Below, in pieces: positions 35,802 to 45,652 of a stretch of 64,000 nucleotides of DNA (position 1 is the first letter of the stretch; each line of letters begins with the position of its first letter). The stretch is from Bog-473 sp963843365. Its GTDB lineage: Bacteria > Actinomycetota > Acidimicrobiia > Acidimicrobiales > RAAP-2. The notes below the pieces were generated by a model. The model ran no database searches and was not told where the DNA came from. It worked only from the letters and a program-made list of their open reading frames with translations. Location: assembly GCA_963843365.1 (NCBI GenBank), contig CAWJKG010000002.1, forward strand, positions 744,001-808,000, given 5' to 3'. Position numbers and translations under genes: made by a program.

Positions 35802-35830
35802 CATTACTTCAACGTCAAACTACTCTTCAA
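35802..35830 (-). promoter_or_regulatory. Leaderless mutase promoter with operator site F
   Basis: Minus strand: TTGAAG (35830-35825), 17-base spacer, TAATGT (35807-35802); the start point falls at the mutase GTG (35794). The regulon motif TTGACGTTGAAGTAAT (35818-35803, 12 of 16) covers the spacer and -10. It also touches the end of the marR gene upstream. Confidence 0.65.
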
Positions 35831-36347
35831 TGCCCTCGTCGTGGAAGTCGCCGGCGGCACGCCGGAGTTCGGCCAGGAGCTCGAAGAGGCGGGCCGCCAC
35901 CTCGGGGCCCCCGCCGATGTCGGTGAACACCCGCTCGTTCATTGCCGCCGTTGCCGTCATGGCGAGTTGCCGTCCTGAAGCCGTCAACGTGGCCAGGGTG
36001 CCCCGCCCATCGTCGGGATTGGACCGTCGGTCGACCAGGCCGTCCGCTTCCAGCCGGTCGACTGCGTTGGTCACGCTCGCCGCGTTGACCTGGAGGCGCT
36101 CTCCGATCTTCCCGAGAGGGAGGCGCCCCTGGCGCGAGAAGGTCAACAGCATCAGAACCTCGTAGCGGGCGAACGTGAGCCCGAGAGGGCGCAGGACTGC
36201 ATCGGCACGCGCCAGGAAGATCTGCTGCAGCCGCATGATGGACGTGACGACGGCCATTCCCGGCGCCTGGTCCGGCCAGCCGTGTGAGGCCCACTGGCGC
36301 TCCGCCTCGCCGATGGGATCGAAGGTCAGCCGGCGTGGTTCGGCCAT
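35820..36347 (-). CDS. MarR family transcriptional regulator
   Basis: 175 residues. Winged helix: FARYEVLMLLTFSRQGRLPL, LGKIGERLQVNAASVTNAVD (recognition helix), RLEADGLVDRRSNPDDGRGT (wing), then dimer helices. It lies upstream of the mutase gene on the same strand; the mutase promoter sits inside its stop region. MarR proteins near CoA-catabolism genes often sense aromatic or acyl-CoA ligands; it is one candidate to bind the shared operator, the TetR at 51436 being the other. Confidence 0.9.
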   Translation of the reverse strand: MAEPRRLTFDPIGEAERQWASHGWPDQAPGMAVVTSIMRLQQIFLARADAVLRPLGLTFARYEVLMLLTFSRQGRLPLGKIGERLQVNAASVTNAVDRLEADGLVDRRSNPDDGRGTLATLTASGRQLAMTATAAMNERVFTDIGGGPEVAARLFELLAELRRAAGDFHDEGIEE

Positions 36348-36712
36348 GGCGGCACGCTAGACGTTGCCGGCGCCAGTGCTGCTCCCTCCGATCGGGAGCG
36401 CTGGGAGTGCCCGTGGTCAGGTGACTTAGAGACTTCTTATGAATTTCCCATGTGGGAGCGCGCTGATTGCAACGGTGCTGTAACGACGAGCTGTCAATCT
36501 CGAAAGAGCGATTCGGCCCCGCGTTCCCCTCACCCCCCGGGGCGGGGTCGTCTCGCTCGGACCCCAGGTGGCACCGTTGCGGCCCCGCCCTCGGCGGGGC
36601 TGCAACGCGCCCCGGGGGTGTGCCGGCCCCTCTGGGTCGCTCTCCTCCCACCCCGGGTTGAGCGGGTGCCAAAGGTGTCTAACATCCCGGTGAGCAAACC
36701 GAAGGAGGGGCA
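36348..36712. other. Intergenic region between divergent marR and SDR genes, with hairpin
   Basis: 365 bases without a gene. An AT-rich island at about 36420-36500 contains TTGACA on the minus strand (36498-36493), a possible marR promoter element. GCCCCGCC-CTC-GGCGGGGC (36582-36600) is an 8-bp hairpin that could attenuate the SDR transcript. GAAGGAGGGGC immediately before TTG 36713 is the ribosome-binding site that decides that start. Confidence 0.5.
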
Positions 36713-37465
36713 TTGCGAACGGTTGTCGTTGGTGCGTCGAGCGGTCTCGGGCGTTGCATCGGAATAGGGCTCGCCCAGCGCGGCGCGAAGACCGCCTTGC
36801 TCGCCCGCCGCCGCGAGCGACTCGAGGGAGCCGCCCTGGAGGCGGGCCCGGGCACGCTCGCCATCACGTGTGACGTCACCAGCAATGAGTCGTGCCGGGC
36901 CGCCGTGCAGCAGGCCGCCGAAGGCCTCGGGGGCATTGACGCCCTGGTCTACGCCCCCGGCATCGGGCCGCTCACCCGCCTGGTCGACATGGACGCGGAG
37001 ACGTGGAGACAGGTCTTCGACACGAACGTGATCGGCGCGTCGCTGGTCACGGCGGCTGCGGTGCCGTACCTCACCGAGTGCACGGGCACCGCCGTCTACC
37101 TGTCGTCGGTAAGCGCGTCCGTCACCCCGCCCTGGCCCGGACTGGGTGCGTACGCCGTGAGCAAGGCTGCCCTCGACAAGCTGGTCGAGGCGTGGCGTGG
37201 CGAGCATCCGACAGTGGGGTTCACCCGGGTCGTCGTCGGTGAGTGCATGGGGGGTGAGGGGGACTCGACGCCAGGGTTCGCCGACGGATGGGACCCGGAC
37301 CTCGCGGCAGACGTGATGCCGGTCTGGTTCGCCCGCAGCTACATGAGCGGGTCCTTCGTGGACGTCGAAGACCTCATCACGGTGGTCCACACGGTCCTGC
37401 GGCAGGGCGGTGGCGTCGCCATCCCGTCGGTGACGGTCGCCGGCCGTGCCGCCGGCGAGAGCTGA
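36713..37465 (+). CDS. Short-chain dehydrogenase/reductase
   Basis: 250 residues. MRTVVVGASSGLGRCIGIGL has the GASSGLG cofactor motif, LAITCDVT binds the adenine side, YLSSVSASV carries the catalytic Ser and YAVSK the Tyr and Lys. The C-terminal third (FADGWDPDLAADVMPVWFAR) differs from standard SDRs and ends without the DGG motif. Start TTG 36713 is set by a strong GAAGGAGG. It is followed by the DUF427/thioesterase genes in the same direction, which suggests one catabolic transcript. Confidence 0.9.
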   Translation: MRTVVVGASSGLGRCIGIGLAQRGAKTALLARRRERLEGAALEAGPGTLAITCDVTSNESCRAAVQQAAEGLGGIDALVYAPGIGPLTRLVDMDAETWRQVFDTNVIGASLVTAAAVPYLTECTGTAVYLSSVSASVTPPWPGLGAYAVSKAALDKLVEAWRGEHPTVGFTRVVVGECMGGEGDSTPGFADGWDPDLAADVMPVWFARSYMSGSFVDVEDLITVVHTVLRQGGGVAIPSVTVAGRAAGES

Positions 37466-37482
37466 GCACCAGGCACCGCGCC

Positions 37483-38652
37483 ATGAACGTCGAGCCCTAT
37501 CCGTACCGGGCGAGTGCGTGGTGGGAGGGCCAGGTCGTGGCCGAGTCCGACTCGTGTCTGCATGCCGAGTCGCCCGGCGAGTCTCCCGTCCTCTATTTCC
37601 CCAAGACGGACGTCGAGCTGGCGCAGGCCGAGGAGGCCACGGAGTATCTGCAGGGCTCCGATCACCCCGACCTCTCCGGGTACCTCGCCGTTCGACCAGG
37701 AGCAGGACCGGCTGCTCATTGACGTCACCGACGCGGCCGAGGGCGACGCCGCGGACGAGGTCACGATGAAGCGGTTCCCCACCTGGGGCGATGCCGCGCA
37801 TCTCGTCGACGTCATGGATGTGCGGCCCACCGACGATGGCTTCAGCTTCGTCACGCGTGGCGCGGACCGACGACCGGCGGCCGGTCGTCGAGGGCAGCCA
37901 GATGCTCGGGCAGGCGATCGTGGCCGCCGGCCGCTACACGACGGGTCGCCGTGTCGTCTCGGCCAGCATGATCTTCCTGCGGGCGGCCGACGCCCGCGAG
38001 CCGCTCCGGTTCGAGTTGGAGGAGCTCAGCGCCGGGCCGCACCTTCACGGGCGCTGGCGGTCCAGGTGTTCCAGGGTGACCGGCTCTGCGCGGCGGGCAC
38101 GCTGCTCCTCGACGTGCCCTCGGCCGACGTCGTCCGGCACGCGGCCGAGCGCCGCGCCGTGCCGGGTCCCTACGAGTGCGAGCCGTTACGATATGGGCGT
38201 GACCGGTCGCGACATCAGGGTCGTCGACGGCGCCTACACGAACGAGCCCGACGCTGCCGCTCGGACCGCCCGATGATGGACGCCTGGGTTCGGTTCCGCC
38301 AGGTGCCCGCGGACCCGCCGCTGCACGCCGGACTGCTGGCGCAGTTCACGGGCCACATGTCGATCGCCGCCGCCCTGCGGCCCCACGCCGGTGTCGAGCC
38401 AGGACCAGGCGCACCGCACGCTCTCCATGGGGATCAACGGCATCGCTCTGTCCCTCCACGGCGCCGTCCAGGCGGACGAGTGGATGCTCTACCGCCATCT
38501 GTCGACCTTCGCCGGCGCCGGCACGACCCACGCGGAGAGCCGGGTGCTACGACAGCGGCGGCGACCTGGTCGCCTCCTTCTCCGTGGACGCCATGGTGCG
38601 GCCCCTCCCCAGCCGGCGCCAGGGCCCCATGGACGCGCGGACCGCGCTGTGA
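37483..38652 (+). pseudogene. DUF427 domain fused to TesB-like acyl-CoA thioesterase (many frameshifts)
   Basis: ATG 37483 starts MNVEPYPYRASAWWEGQVVA, a DUF427-type module (VLYFPKTDVELAQ). After a shift at ~37690, FDQEQDRLLIDVTD continues into a double hotdog thioesterase: KRFPTWGDAAHLVDVMDVRP, VEGSQMLGQAIVAAGRYT, SASMIFLRAADAREPLRFEL, VQVFQGDRLCAAGTLLLDVP, PPLHAGLLAQFTGHMSIAAA, LSMGINGIALSLHGAVQADE and YRHLSTFAGAGTTHAESRV. At least six one-base shifts in 1.2 kb while the protein reads on, so the sequence and not the gene is probably damaged. The stop overlaps GTG of the next gene. Confidence 0.6.
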
Positions 38653-39332
38653 GCCTCACGACCGGCCGCGGACCGCTGAGTGCCCGGCCGGCCGGACGCT
38701 TCACGTCGCCCATGCCCGCGACCGTGGCCTACATGGAGCCCTTCCGGCGGCGGGTGCGGGCGAACAAGGACGGCGGACGGTCGATCGACAGCGAGCGCGC
38801 CCTGCTGCTGCACCGACCGGGACAACCACCCGACCTACGCCTTCCCCGCCGGCGACGTCGCCGGCGTGCCGGCCGAGCCCGACGACGATGCCCCGGGCTA
38901 TGTCGACGTCGCCGTGGGACGCCGTCGGATGCCTGGTTCGAGGAGGACGAAGAGATGTTCGGGCACCCGCGCAACCCGTACCACCGGGTGGACTGCCTGC
39001 GCTCGCAGCGCCGGCTGCGGGTCGAGGCGGCCGGCACGACGCTGGTCGACACGGCGGACACCCTGGCCGTCTACGAGACCGCCCTCGAGCCCCGCCTCTA
39101 CGTCGACCCGCGCCTCGTCCGCATGGATGCTGACGCGGAGTCAGTCCGCAGACCTACTGCCCCTACAAGGGCACGGCGACCTACTGGACGGCGCGCATCG
39201 GCGACGTCGTCCTCGACGACGTCGCCTGGAGCTACGAGGATCCGCTCCCCGAGTCGGTGCCCCTGCAACATCTCTGAGCTTCGACGAACCAGCGCGTCAC
39301 CGTCGTCGCACGACCTCCCCGGCGCCGACTGA
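38649..39332 (+). pseudogene. DUF427 family protein (frameshifted)
   Basis: GTG 38649 overlaps the previous stop. Fragments in order: FRRRVRANKDGGRSIDSERA, NHPTYAFPAGDVAGVPAEPD, DAWFEEDEEMFGHPRNPYHR, VDTADTLAVYETALEPRLYV, TYCPYKGTATYWTARIGDVV and DDVAWSYEDPLPES. These are the two DUF427 units (CPYKGTA and WSYxDPLPE are the hallmarks). About 227 residues with three or more shifts. The function of DUF427 is not established; the pairing with a thioesterase that carries the same domain is notable. Confidence 0.65.
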
Positions 39333-39418
39333 CCCGGGCCGAGGGCCTCCGGAAGCCATCGCTAGTGTGGCGCGGCGGGTCCGGCGCACGTGCGCTGGGC
39401 GTGGACCGCGAAGGGAAA

Positions 39419-40262
39419 GTGTGGAGACTTCGAGACACTGCTGTACGAGGAGGACGACGGCGTCGCCGTCGTCACCCTCAACCGTCCCGAGGTGCACAAC
39501 GCGTTCGACCAGAGATGCAGGCGGAGCTGCACGGGCTGTGGCGCCCCTGCGCCGGAACGACGACGTCCGGGCCGTCATCCTGACCGGTGCGGGCGACAAG
39601 GCCTTCTGCACGGGCATCGACCGGGACGAGACGATCGAGCAGGGCTACCTCGCCGACGAGGAGAGCCGCTACAAGATGCAGGGCAACAGGACCGGCCCCG
39701 TGTCGACGCCGTTCCAGTACAACGACCCCGGGATCAACATCAACCCGAAGGAGAACGACCTCTGGAAGCCGATCATCGCCGCGGTCAACGGCATGGCGTG
39801 CGGCGGCGCGCTCTACCTGCTGGGCGAGTCCGACATCATCATCGCGGCCGAGCACGCGACCTTCTTCGACCCCCACGTGACCTACGGCATGGTGGCCGGC
39901 TTCGAGTCCACGCACCTCCTGCAGAAGCTCCCCCTGGGCGAGACTGCTGCGCGTCGTGCTGCTCGGGCGCCCACGAGCGCATGTCGGCCGATCGGGCCCA
40001 CCAGATGGGCCTCGTCTCCGAGGTCGTGCCGCTGGACCGAGCTCATGGAGCGGGCCATGTGGGTGGCCCGGGCGATCGCCTCGGCACCGGTGTAGGCCAT
40101 CCAGGGCACGGTGCGGGCGGTGTGGATGGCCCACGAGCTCACCCGGCGCGACGCCCTCGCCCAGGTGTCGTCCTTCGTCTCGCTGGGAACCCAGTTCGAG
40201 AACATCGCGGACGGCCAGGAGACGTTCCAGGGCGGCCTCGGCCGGAGTGGCGGCTGCGCTGA
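39419..40262 (+). pseudogene. Enoyl-CoA hydratase/isomerase family protein (frameshifted)
   Basis: FETLLYEEDDGVAVVTLNRP, EVHNAFD, DDVRAVILTGAGDKAFCTGI (oxyanion hole), VNGMACGGALYLLGESDIII and AHQMGLVSEVVPLD are classic crotonase segments; the C-terminal VRAVWMAHELTRRDAL follows a further shift that creates an in-frame TAG at about 40095. The probable start is GTG 39419, and the probable end 40262. About 280 residues. It converges with a binding-protein gene. Confidence 0.65.
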
Positions 40263-40322
40263 GCCCGCCCGCGACGCGACGCCGGCGACGCTCGCCGCCC
40301 GGCGCTCGGCACCGGGAGCGCG

Positions 40323-41600
40323 TCAGCTCGCCGTCGAGGTCCCCGGGATGTCCGTCCCGCAGGTCGGCTGCGACGAGATCGCCTTGAACCCGGTCTTGGC
40401 TCGGCCTGCATGACCCAGGCGCACGTCGGGCCGGGTCGTGCCCGAAGATCGTCGAGTAGTCGATGGGTTCGGGCAGGAGGCCGTTGGCGTTGTAGGACTT
40501 CAGCCCGCGCAGGTCCTTGATGACCGCGGCCTGCGTCGGGTTCGGCCCCGCCATCTGCAGACCCTTGATCATGAGGTCGGCGCCGGCCCACGCCTCGTAC
40601 TGGCCGAAGGTCGGGAACTGGGTCTTGGTGAAGTGCGCGTACTTCTCCATCGCCGCCTGCATCTGCTCGGTGCCGGCGTTGGGCAGCGACCACGGGCGGA
40701 AGGGGGACAGGAAGTAGGCGCCCTGCAGCGTCCTGCCAGGCCGGCGAGTTGATGACGTCGGGCTCGTAGCCCGTGGCGTAGAGCGTGGCCTTGAGCTTCA
40801 CGCCGGCCTGCTTGAGCGCCGTGGCCAGGGCGTAGTTCGAGTTGGCGTCCATGGCCGGCACCATGGCGTTGATGCCCGTCCTGCTTGGCCACCAGCGCCT
40901 CCGCGGTGAAGTCGACGCTGCCGAAGGGCACGGTGGTGTCGAGCACGCCGACCTTGCCGCCGGCGTGCTGGAACGAGTCAGCCGTCCCGGTGGCGGCCCG
41001 GCTCGACGACGGCGAGATGCCGTAGCCGTAGGAGCCGAGCACCGTGCCCCCGTGCTGCTTGAGGAAGTCGCCGATGCTGGGTGTTGACGGGGTACTTCGG
41101 GTCCACGCTCCCCTCGTCGGAGGCGAACATGTTGGTGTAGGGCTGCGTGCCCCACTCGGGCCCGTCGTCGTAGGTGCCGGTCACCGGCATGCCGGCCTGC
41201 TGCGGGGTACTTGGCGGCCAGGAAGAACAGCGGGCTCTGCGAGACGATGCCGAAGGCCTTCGAGTCGGCCTCCTGCACCGCCGTCGCGATCTGCGCTGGG
41301 GTTGGTCTGGTCGTCGATGACGAGCGGGACCAGCTTGTGCCCGTTCACGCCACCCTCGGCGTTCTGCAGGGCGATGCGCGCGTCGAAGCCGGCCGGCGAA
41401 GTACGCGTTCTCGGACGCCGCCCTCGCCGGTCAGGTCGGTGATGTAGGCGATGGTGATCGGTGCCGGCGATGCCGACGCGGTCGACGGCCGTCGTGCCCA
41501 GCAGGAGCAGCGGCAGGCCGACGACGGCGGCGGCCAGCGCAACGGGGATGAGACCCGTCGCCTCGCGGATCGATCGGATGCGGTCGAATGCGTGTTGCAC
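40323..41600 (-). pseudogene. ABC transporter solute-binding protein, paralogue of the 32517 gene (frameshifted)
   Basis: GTG 41600: MQHAFDRIRSIREATGLIPV plus hydrophobic VALAAAVVGLPLLLLGTT (signal), then SPAPITIAYITDLTGEGG, FDARIALQNAEGGVNGHKLV, KAFGIVSQSPLFFLAAKYP, MPVTGTYDDGPEWGTQPYTN, LGSYGYGISPSSSRAATGTA, KYAHFTKTQFPTFGQYEAWA, KSYNANGLLPEPIDY and finally GFKAISSQPTCGTDIPGTST before the stop. The order and motifs equal those of the 32517 protein throughout, with about eight shifts. It follows livF by 71 bases on the same strand, so it is the binding protein of this transporter. Confidence 0.7.
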
Positions 41601-41658
41601 GGTCTGAACTGCCTCCCCGGACCCCTGCCAGAGGATCCCTTGGCGTCGGAGGTCATAC

Positions 41659-41676
41659 GCTGAGCCCGCGCTCAGC
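41659..41676 (-). terminator. Hairpin between livF and the binding-protein gene
   Basis: GCTGAGC-CCGC-GCTCAGC, a 7-bp perfect stem overlapping the livF stop. It may partly terminate or process the operon transcript ahead of the binding-protein gene, or protect upstream mRNA. Confidence 0.4.
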
Positions 41677-42461
41677 CGTTGTAATGACCGTATCGCTCAG
41701 GCGAGGTGGTTACTGTAACCCATTCGTAACGCCAGCGGGGGTCGCCGGTCTCGGCCTCCCCGAGGTAGCGGTCGATGACCTCCTGGCCCGCCTCGGACGC
41801 CGGGCCCGACCAGCCCGACCTGGCCCCGCGTCAGGATCACGCAGGTGTCGGCCATGGCCAGCGCCCGGTGGACGAACTGCTCGGTGAGCACGATGGTGAT
41901 CCCCGACCGGCGCGCCTCCTCGAGCGCCTGGAAGACGGACTCGGCGACGATCGGTGCCAGGCCCGAGCGACATCTCGTCGGCGATCACGAGCTTGGGCGA
42001 GACGGCCAGGGCCCGGGCCAGGGCCAGCATCTGCTGCTCGCCCCGGAGAGGCTGCCGGCCCGCTGGATCCGGCGCTGGCCCAGCACCGGGAAGCGCTCGA
42101 TGGCGCGGTCGATGGCCGCGGCGCGCTCGTGCCGCTTCTCCTGCGCCACGGCCATGCGCAGGTTGTCGACCACCGAGAGGCCGGGGAAGATGCCACGGCC
42201 CTCGGGGATGTAGGTCAGGCCGAGCTTGCGGATGCGGTGCGCCGGCTGGCCGGTGATGTCCTGGCCGTCGAAGAGGACGCGGCCACCGTCGGCGGCACCA
42301 GCCCGGACACCGCCCGGGCCAGGGTGCTCTTGCCGGCACCGTTGGCGCCCAGGACGGCGAGGACCGTCCCGGCTCGCACCGTGAGCGGAGACGCCGAAGA
42401 GCGCCTGCGACGACCCGTAGCGCACGTCGAGGTCCGCGACCTCGAGCAGCGGTTCGCTCAC
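41672..42461 (-). pseudogene. livF: Branched-chain amino acid-type ABC transporter ATP-binding protein LivF (frameshifted)
   Basis: MSEPLLEVADLDVRYGSSQA, then GANGAGKSTLAR (Walker A, in a shifted frame), RKLGLTYIPEGRGIFPGLSV, a signature-region segment around AGSLSGA, LAVSPKLVIADEMSLGLAP (Walker B) and ITIVLTEQFVHRALAMADTC. The most plausible C-terminus is GQEVIDRYLGEAETGDPRWR continuing to 41672. ~250 residues. ATG 42461 overlaps the livG stop (ATGA). The substrate class cannot be read; Liv-type systems in catabolic regions import aromatic or alicyclic acids as well as amino acids. Confidence 0.75.
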
Positions 42462-43329
42462 GCCGGGCCTCCCGCCGGCGGGCGACGCTTCGGCCGGCGG
42501 CCCCGGCTCCGGGTCCGCTGTCGCCCAGGTAGGCCGCCCGCACGGCCGGGTCGTTGCGAATCTCCTCCGGACTGCCGACGGCGATCCGCTCTCCGAAGTC
42601 GAGGACGAACACGATGTCGGACAGCGAGAGGACGGCGGCGACGTCGTGCTCGACCATGATGAGCGAGACCGGGTGATCCGGCTGGTCGACGATCTGTCCG
42701 GAAGACCGCCAGCAGGTTCTCCGACGCCTTGATGTCGAGACCCGAGAGCGGCTCGTCGAGCAGGAGGACGTTGGGTTCGCTGGCCAGCGCCCGCCCCACC
42801 TCGACCAGGCGGAGAATGCCGAGCGGGAGGGCGGCCACGGGCGCTTTCTCGACCCTCGTGAGCCGCAGCAGCTCGAGCAGCTCGTCACCCGCTCGTTCTC
42901 CGCCTTCGAGGGCGGGAGCAGCGAACGGGGGTCGAACATGTCGCGCCACAGGCGCTGCGGCGCGACCCGGGCCCGGTGCGCCAGTACCAGATGCTCCCGC
43001 ACGGTCAGGCCCATGAAGAGCTCCGGCTGCTGGAAGGTACGAGCCAGGCCCATCCTGGCCCGGGTCCGGCACGACACGTTGGTGACGTCCTCTGCCGTGC
43101 AGGTGCACCTCGCCGCTGTTCGGCGCGCAACAGACCGGAGAGTACGGCCAGCAGGGTCGACTTCCCGGCCCCGTTCGGTCCCACCAGGCCGGCGATCTCC
43201 CTCGGCCGGACCTCGAGGCTCACCGACGAGAGCGCAGTGAGGCCGCCGAAGCGGACGGTGATGTTGCGCGCCGCCAGAGCGACGTCCTCGCCGGACCGCC
43301 GTGGCCTGCTCGCTCGGGGCCGGCGTCAC
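42458..43329 (-). pseudogene. livG: Branched-chain amino acid-type ABC transporter ATP-binding protein LivG (frameshifted)
   Basis: GTG 43329 (VTPAPSEQATA), then in changing frames ITVRFGGLTALSSVSLEVRP, GLVGPNGAGKSTLLAVLSGL (Walker A), RMGLARTFQQPELFMGLTVR (Q-loop), LPLGILRLVEVGRALASEPN (in place of LSGGQ), VLLLDEPLSGLD (Walker B), LIMVEHDVAAVLSLSD (H-loop). About 290 residues. Overlaps livF and the permease by 4 bases on each side. All catalytic elements are present, so the shifts look like sequence error. Confidence 0.78.
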
Positions 43330-45384
43330 GAGACGTGCTCCGCCACCCGAGCCGGCACCACGTCGGCAGGCGGCGAGACTCAGATCGGTCCCATCGGTGC
43401 CGTCCTGCTGCGGTCGGATGTGCAGCAGGAGTCGGCGGAGACGGCGGCTCTGTTCCGCCAGGACGCCGTCGGGGTACTTGGCCGCTGACACCGCACCGAG
43501 GCCGAACAGGACGGGCGTCACGTTCGAGGTCCAGATCGGGAGGTAGTTCTGGGTCACCGCGGGCAACAGCGCCAGCGACACGCCGCCCAGCAGCGCGGCG
43601 GCATTCGAGCGGACACCCCATGTCACCAGCACGGCCAACCAGACGACGCCTTCGAAGGTGGCGAACTCACTGGGCTGGAATGTCGTCTGCGACAGCGCGA
43701 ACAGCCCTCCGCCGATCCCCGCGATCAGCGCCGCGATGGCACCCGCAATGACCTTCTTCTGCACCACGCTGATGCCAGAGGTCTTGGCGCCGGCCTCGCT
43801 CCAGCGCGCCGCGTTGAGCGCCAAGCCGGTCGTCGATCTTCGGAAGTTGACGATGAAGAGCGCGAAGATCACGAAGACGGCCAGACAGAGGTAGGCGAAG
43901 GCGCGATCGGAACTGGCGAACTGCGGCCGGTTGAGCGTCAGCCCCAGGCCCTGGTTGACGAAGCTCGGGAGCGTGAAGACGAGGTTCTCCATGAGAAGGC
44001 CGAACGTCAGCGTCACCAGGGCGACGTAGAGATCGCCGAGCCGGATGCTCAGCAGGCCGACCACCACGCCCATGAGCAGCGCCACCAGGCCACCGGCCAC
44101 CACAGCCAGGAGCACCGGCCACCCGTGATTGTTGGCCAACTGGGCCGTCGTCAAGGCGCCGACGCCGGCGAAGGTGATCTGGCAGAGCCAGAGCATCCCA
44201 CCTTCGCCCGTGACGATGGTCCAGGACAGGAGGATGACGGCGTAGGCGAACCCGGCGGCCATCACGCCCACCCAGTAGCCCTGCACAATCAGGGGGACGA
44301 CGCCGATGGCGGCGATGAGGAGCACCGGTCCGCCGTAACGCCCGAGGAAGCCGAGCGAGGCGGACTCGAGCACGTTGCTGGTGGACCCGGCCAGCCGGCT
44401 CTCGCCCTGCGGCGTGATGGCGCGGTCGAGCGCACCGCCCCAGCCGTCCGACTCCCCGACCCGTCCCCGTCGCACCAGCTCGTAGACGAGGACGATGGCC
44501 ACGACGATGAAAGGCACGGCGTCGATGAACTCCGTCGTCCACGAGCTCGAGGGCGGGAGGTATCCCTCAATGAGCGAGGTGGCGATGCCCATCAGGAGGG
44601 CCACGACCACGGCCACGGTCAGGTTGCGCAGCCGGGCCGCCACCACCGCCGCGAAGGACGCGGCGATGAGGATCGTGAACTTGTCCGGGTCCAGGCCCAC
44701 AATGGGCGCGGCCAGCACTCCGGCGAGTCCGGCAAAGAGAGTGCTCACGGCCCAGACACCGACGGAAATGAAGTTCGGGTTCGTGCCCGACAGGTCGGTC
44801 ATGGCCGGCGAGTCGACCATGGCGCGCACCTTGAGGCCGACGTCGGTGTAGCGCAGGATCACCGCGCCGAGGATCACCGTTGCCAGCACGCAGGCGTAGA
44901 CGATGACCTGGTCCAGCGTCACCGCGACGCCGAAGACCTGGTAGACGGCAACGGGCTGCGGCGCCAGGCCCGGTGCCGACTGAATGGCCTGGTTCCCGAA
45001 GATCAGCACGGCCAGGGCCGGGATGGCCACTAAGAGGCCGATGGTGGCCACCACCTTGATCATCGGCGAGGACAGCCGCAGATGCTGGAAGAGGGCGTAG
45101 TAGAGGAAGACCCCGAGCGCGGGCGACGCCACCACAATGGACAGCAGCGCGGCGGGCACGATCGACCACCCGTGCTGGGTGTTGAGGAAGTAGTAGAAGC
45201 GGGCGATGAAGAACGCCATCGCCCCGAAGGCGAAGTTCAAGATGCCCGACGCGGTGTAGGTGATGACGAGGCCGGCCGAGCAGATCGCGTAGATCCCGCC
45301 GAGCACCAGTCCGGCGATCACGAATTGGAGCATTCCTGCGGACCCCTTCTCACCGGCCGGCTCCGCCGGGGGCGTTTCTGACAT
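43326..45384 (-). CDS. Fused LivH-LivM permease of the ABC transporter
   Basis: A single frame covers both permease halves: LivH (MLQFVIAGLVLGGIYAICSA to about residue 300, with GILNFAFGAMAFF) and LivM (about 340-640, with GEGGMLWLCQITFAGVGALT and GLALNAARWSEAGAKTSGIS). The two are separate proteins in most Liv systems. The true stop is probably the TGA at 43326-43328 after one shift at about 43340-43440; the frame of the LivM end otherwise runs on into livG. About 685 residues. Operator site D overlaps the ATG at 45384. Confidence 0.85.
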
Positions 45385-45393
45385 CGACGTCGA
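45378..45393 (-). promoter_or_regulatory. Shared regulon operator, site D
   Basis: CTGACATCGACGTCGA matches the reverse form of the consensus (TTGACATCGACGTCAA) at 14 of 16 positions. It covers the start codon of the permease gene, so a bound repressor would sit on the transcript start region. TAGTAT about 15 bases upstream is a possible -10. Confidence 0.65.
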
Positions 45394-45652
45394 TTCCAGA
45401 TACTAACGATGCGGGCCACACCGTGCACGACGGACGAAATGGGTCGCGACCAGGGAGGAAGGTTGCGCGGCGGACCGCGTCCGCCCGGGACTCAGGCACC
45501 CACCGCGCCGGCCTGACGCGCGCGGAGTGGGTATTCCGGCGCGGCGCGTCCCGCGTTGGGCTCGAGGGCGGAGCGCGCGGCGGCGCCAGACCCGTGGCGC
45601 CCTGCGCGGTCCTGGTCAGCTCACGGCGATGCGGCGCCGCCGAGCGGATGGA
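45394..45652. other. Spacer between the ABC operon and an enoyl-CoA hydratase gene
   Basis: 259 bases, GC-rich, upstream of the permease gene and downstream of the hydratase gene. Apart from the TAGTAT box near 45400 I see no gene, hairpin or repeat. Confidence 0.5.

Noticed and set aside
36582..36600. Riboswitch upstream of the SDR gene
   Set aside because: Only a simple GC hairpin is visible; no conserved riboswitch core or pseudoknot pattern could be recognised.
41708..41720. Perfect palindrome GGTTACTGTAACC taken as an operator of the binding-protein gene
   Set aside because: The most plausible livF C-terminus reads through it (YEWVTVTT), so it is coding sequence, and it lies upstream of a further stop and hairpin.
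41710..45384. One 1224-residue open frame that would join permease and ATPase domains into a giant fused ABC transporter
   Set aside because: The LivG and LivF motifs lie in several frames, and stop/start overlaps typical of separate genes occur at 43326-43329 and 42458-42461. The long frame past ~43.4 kb is largely shadow sequence.
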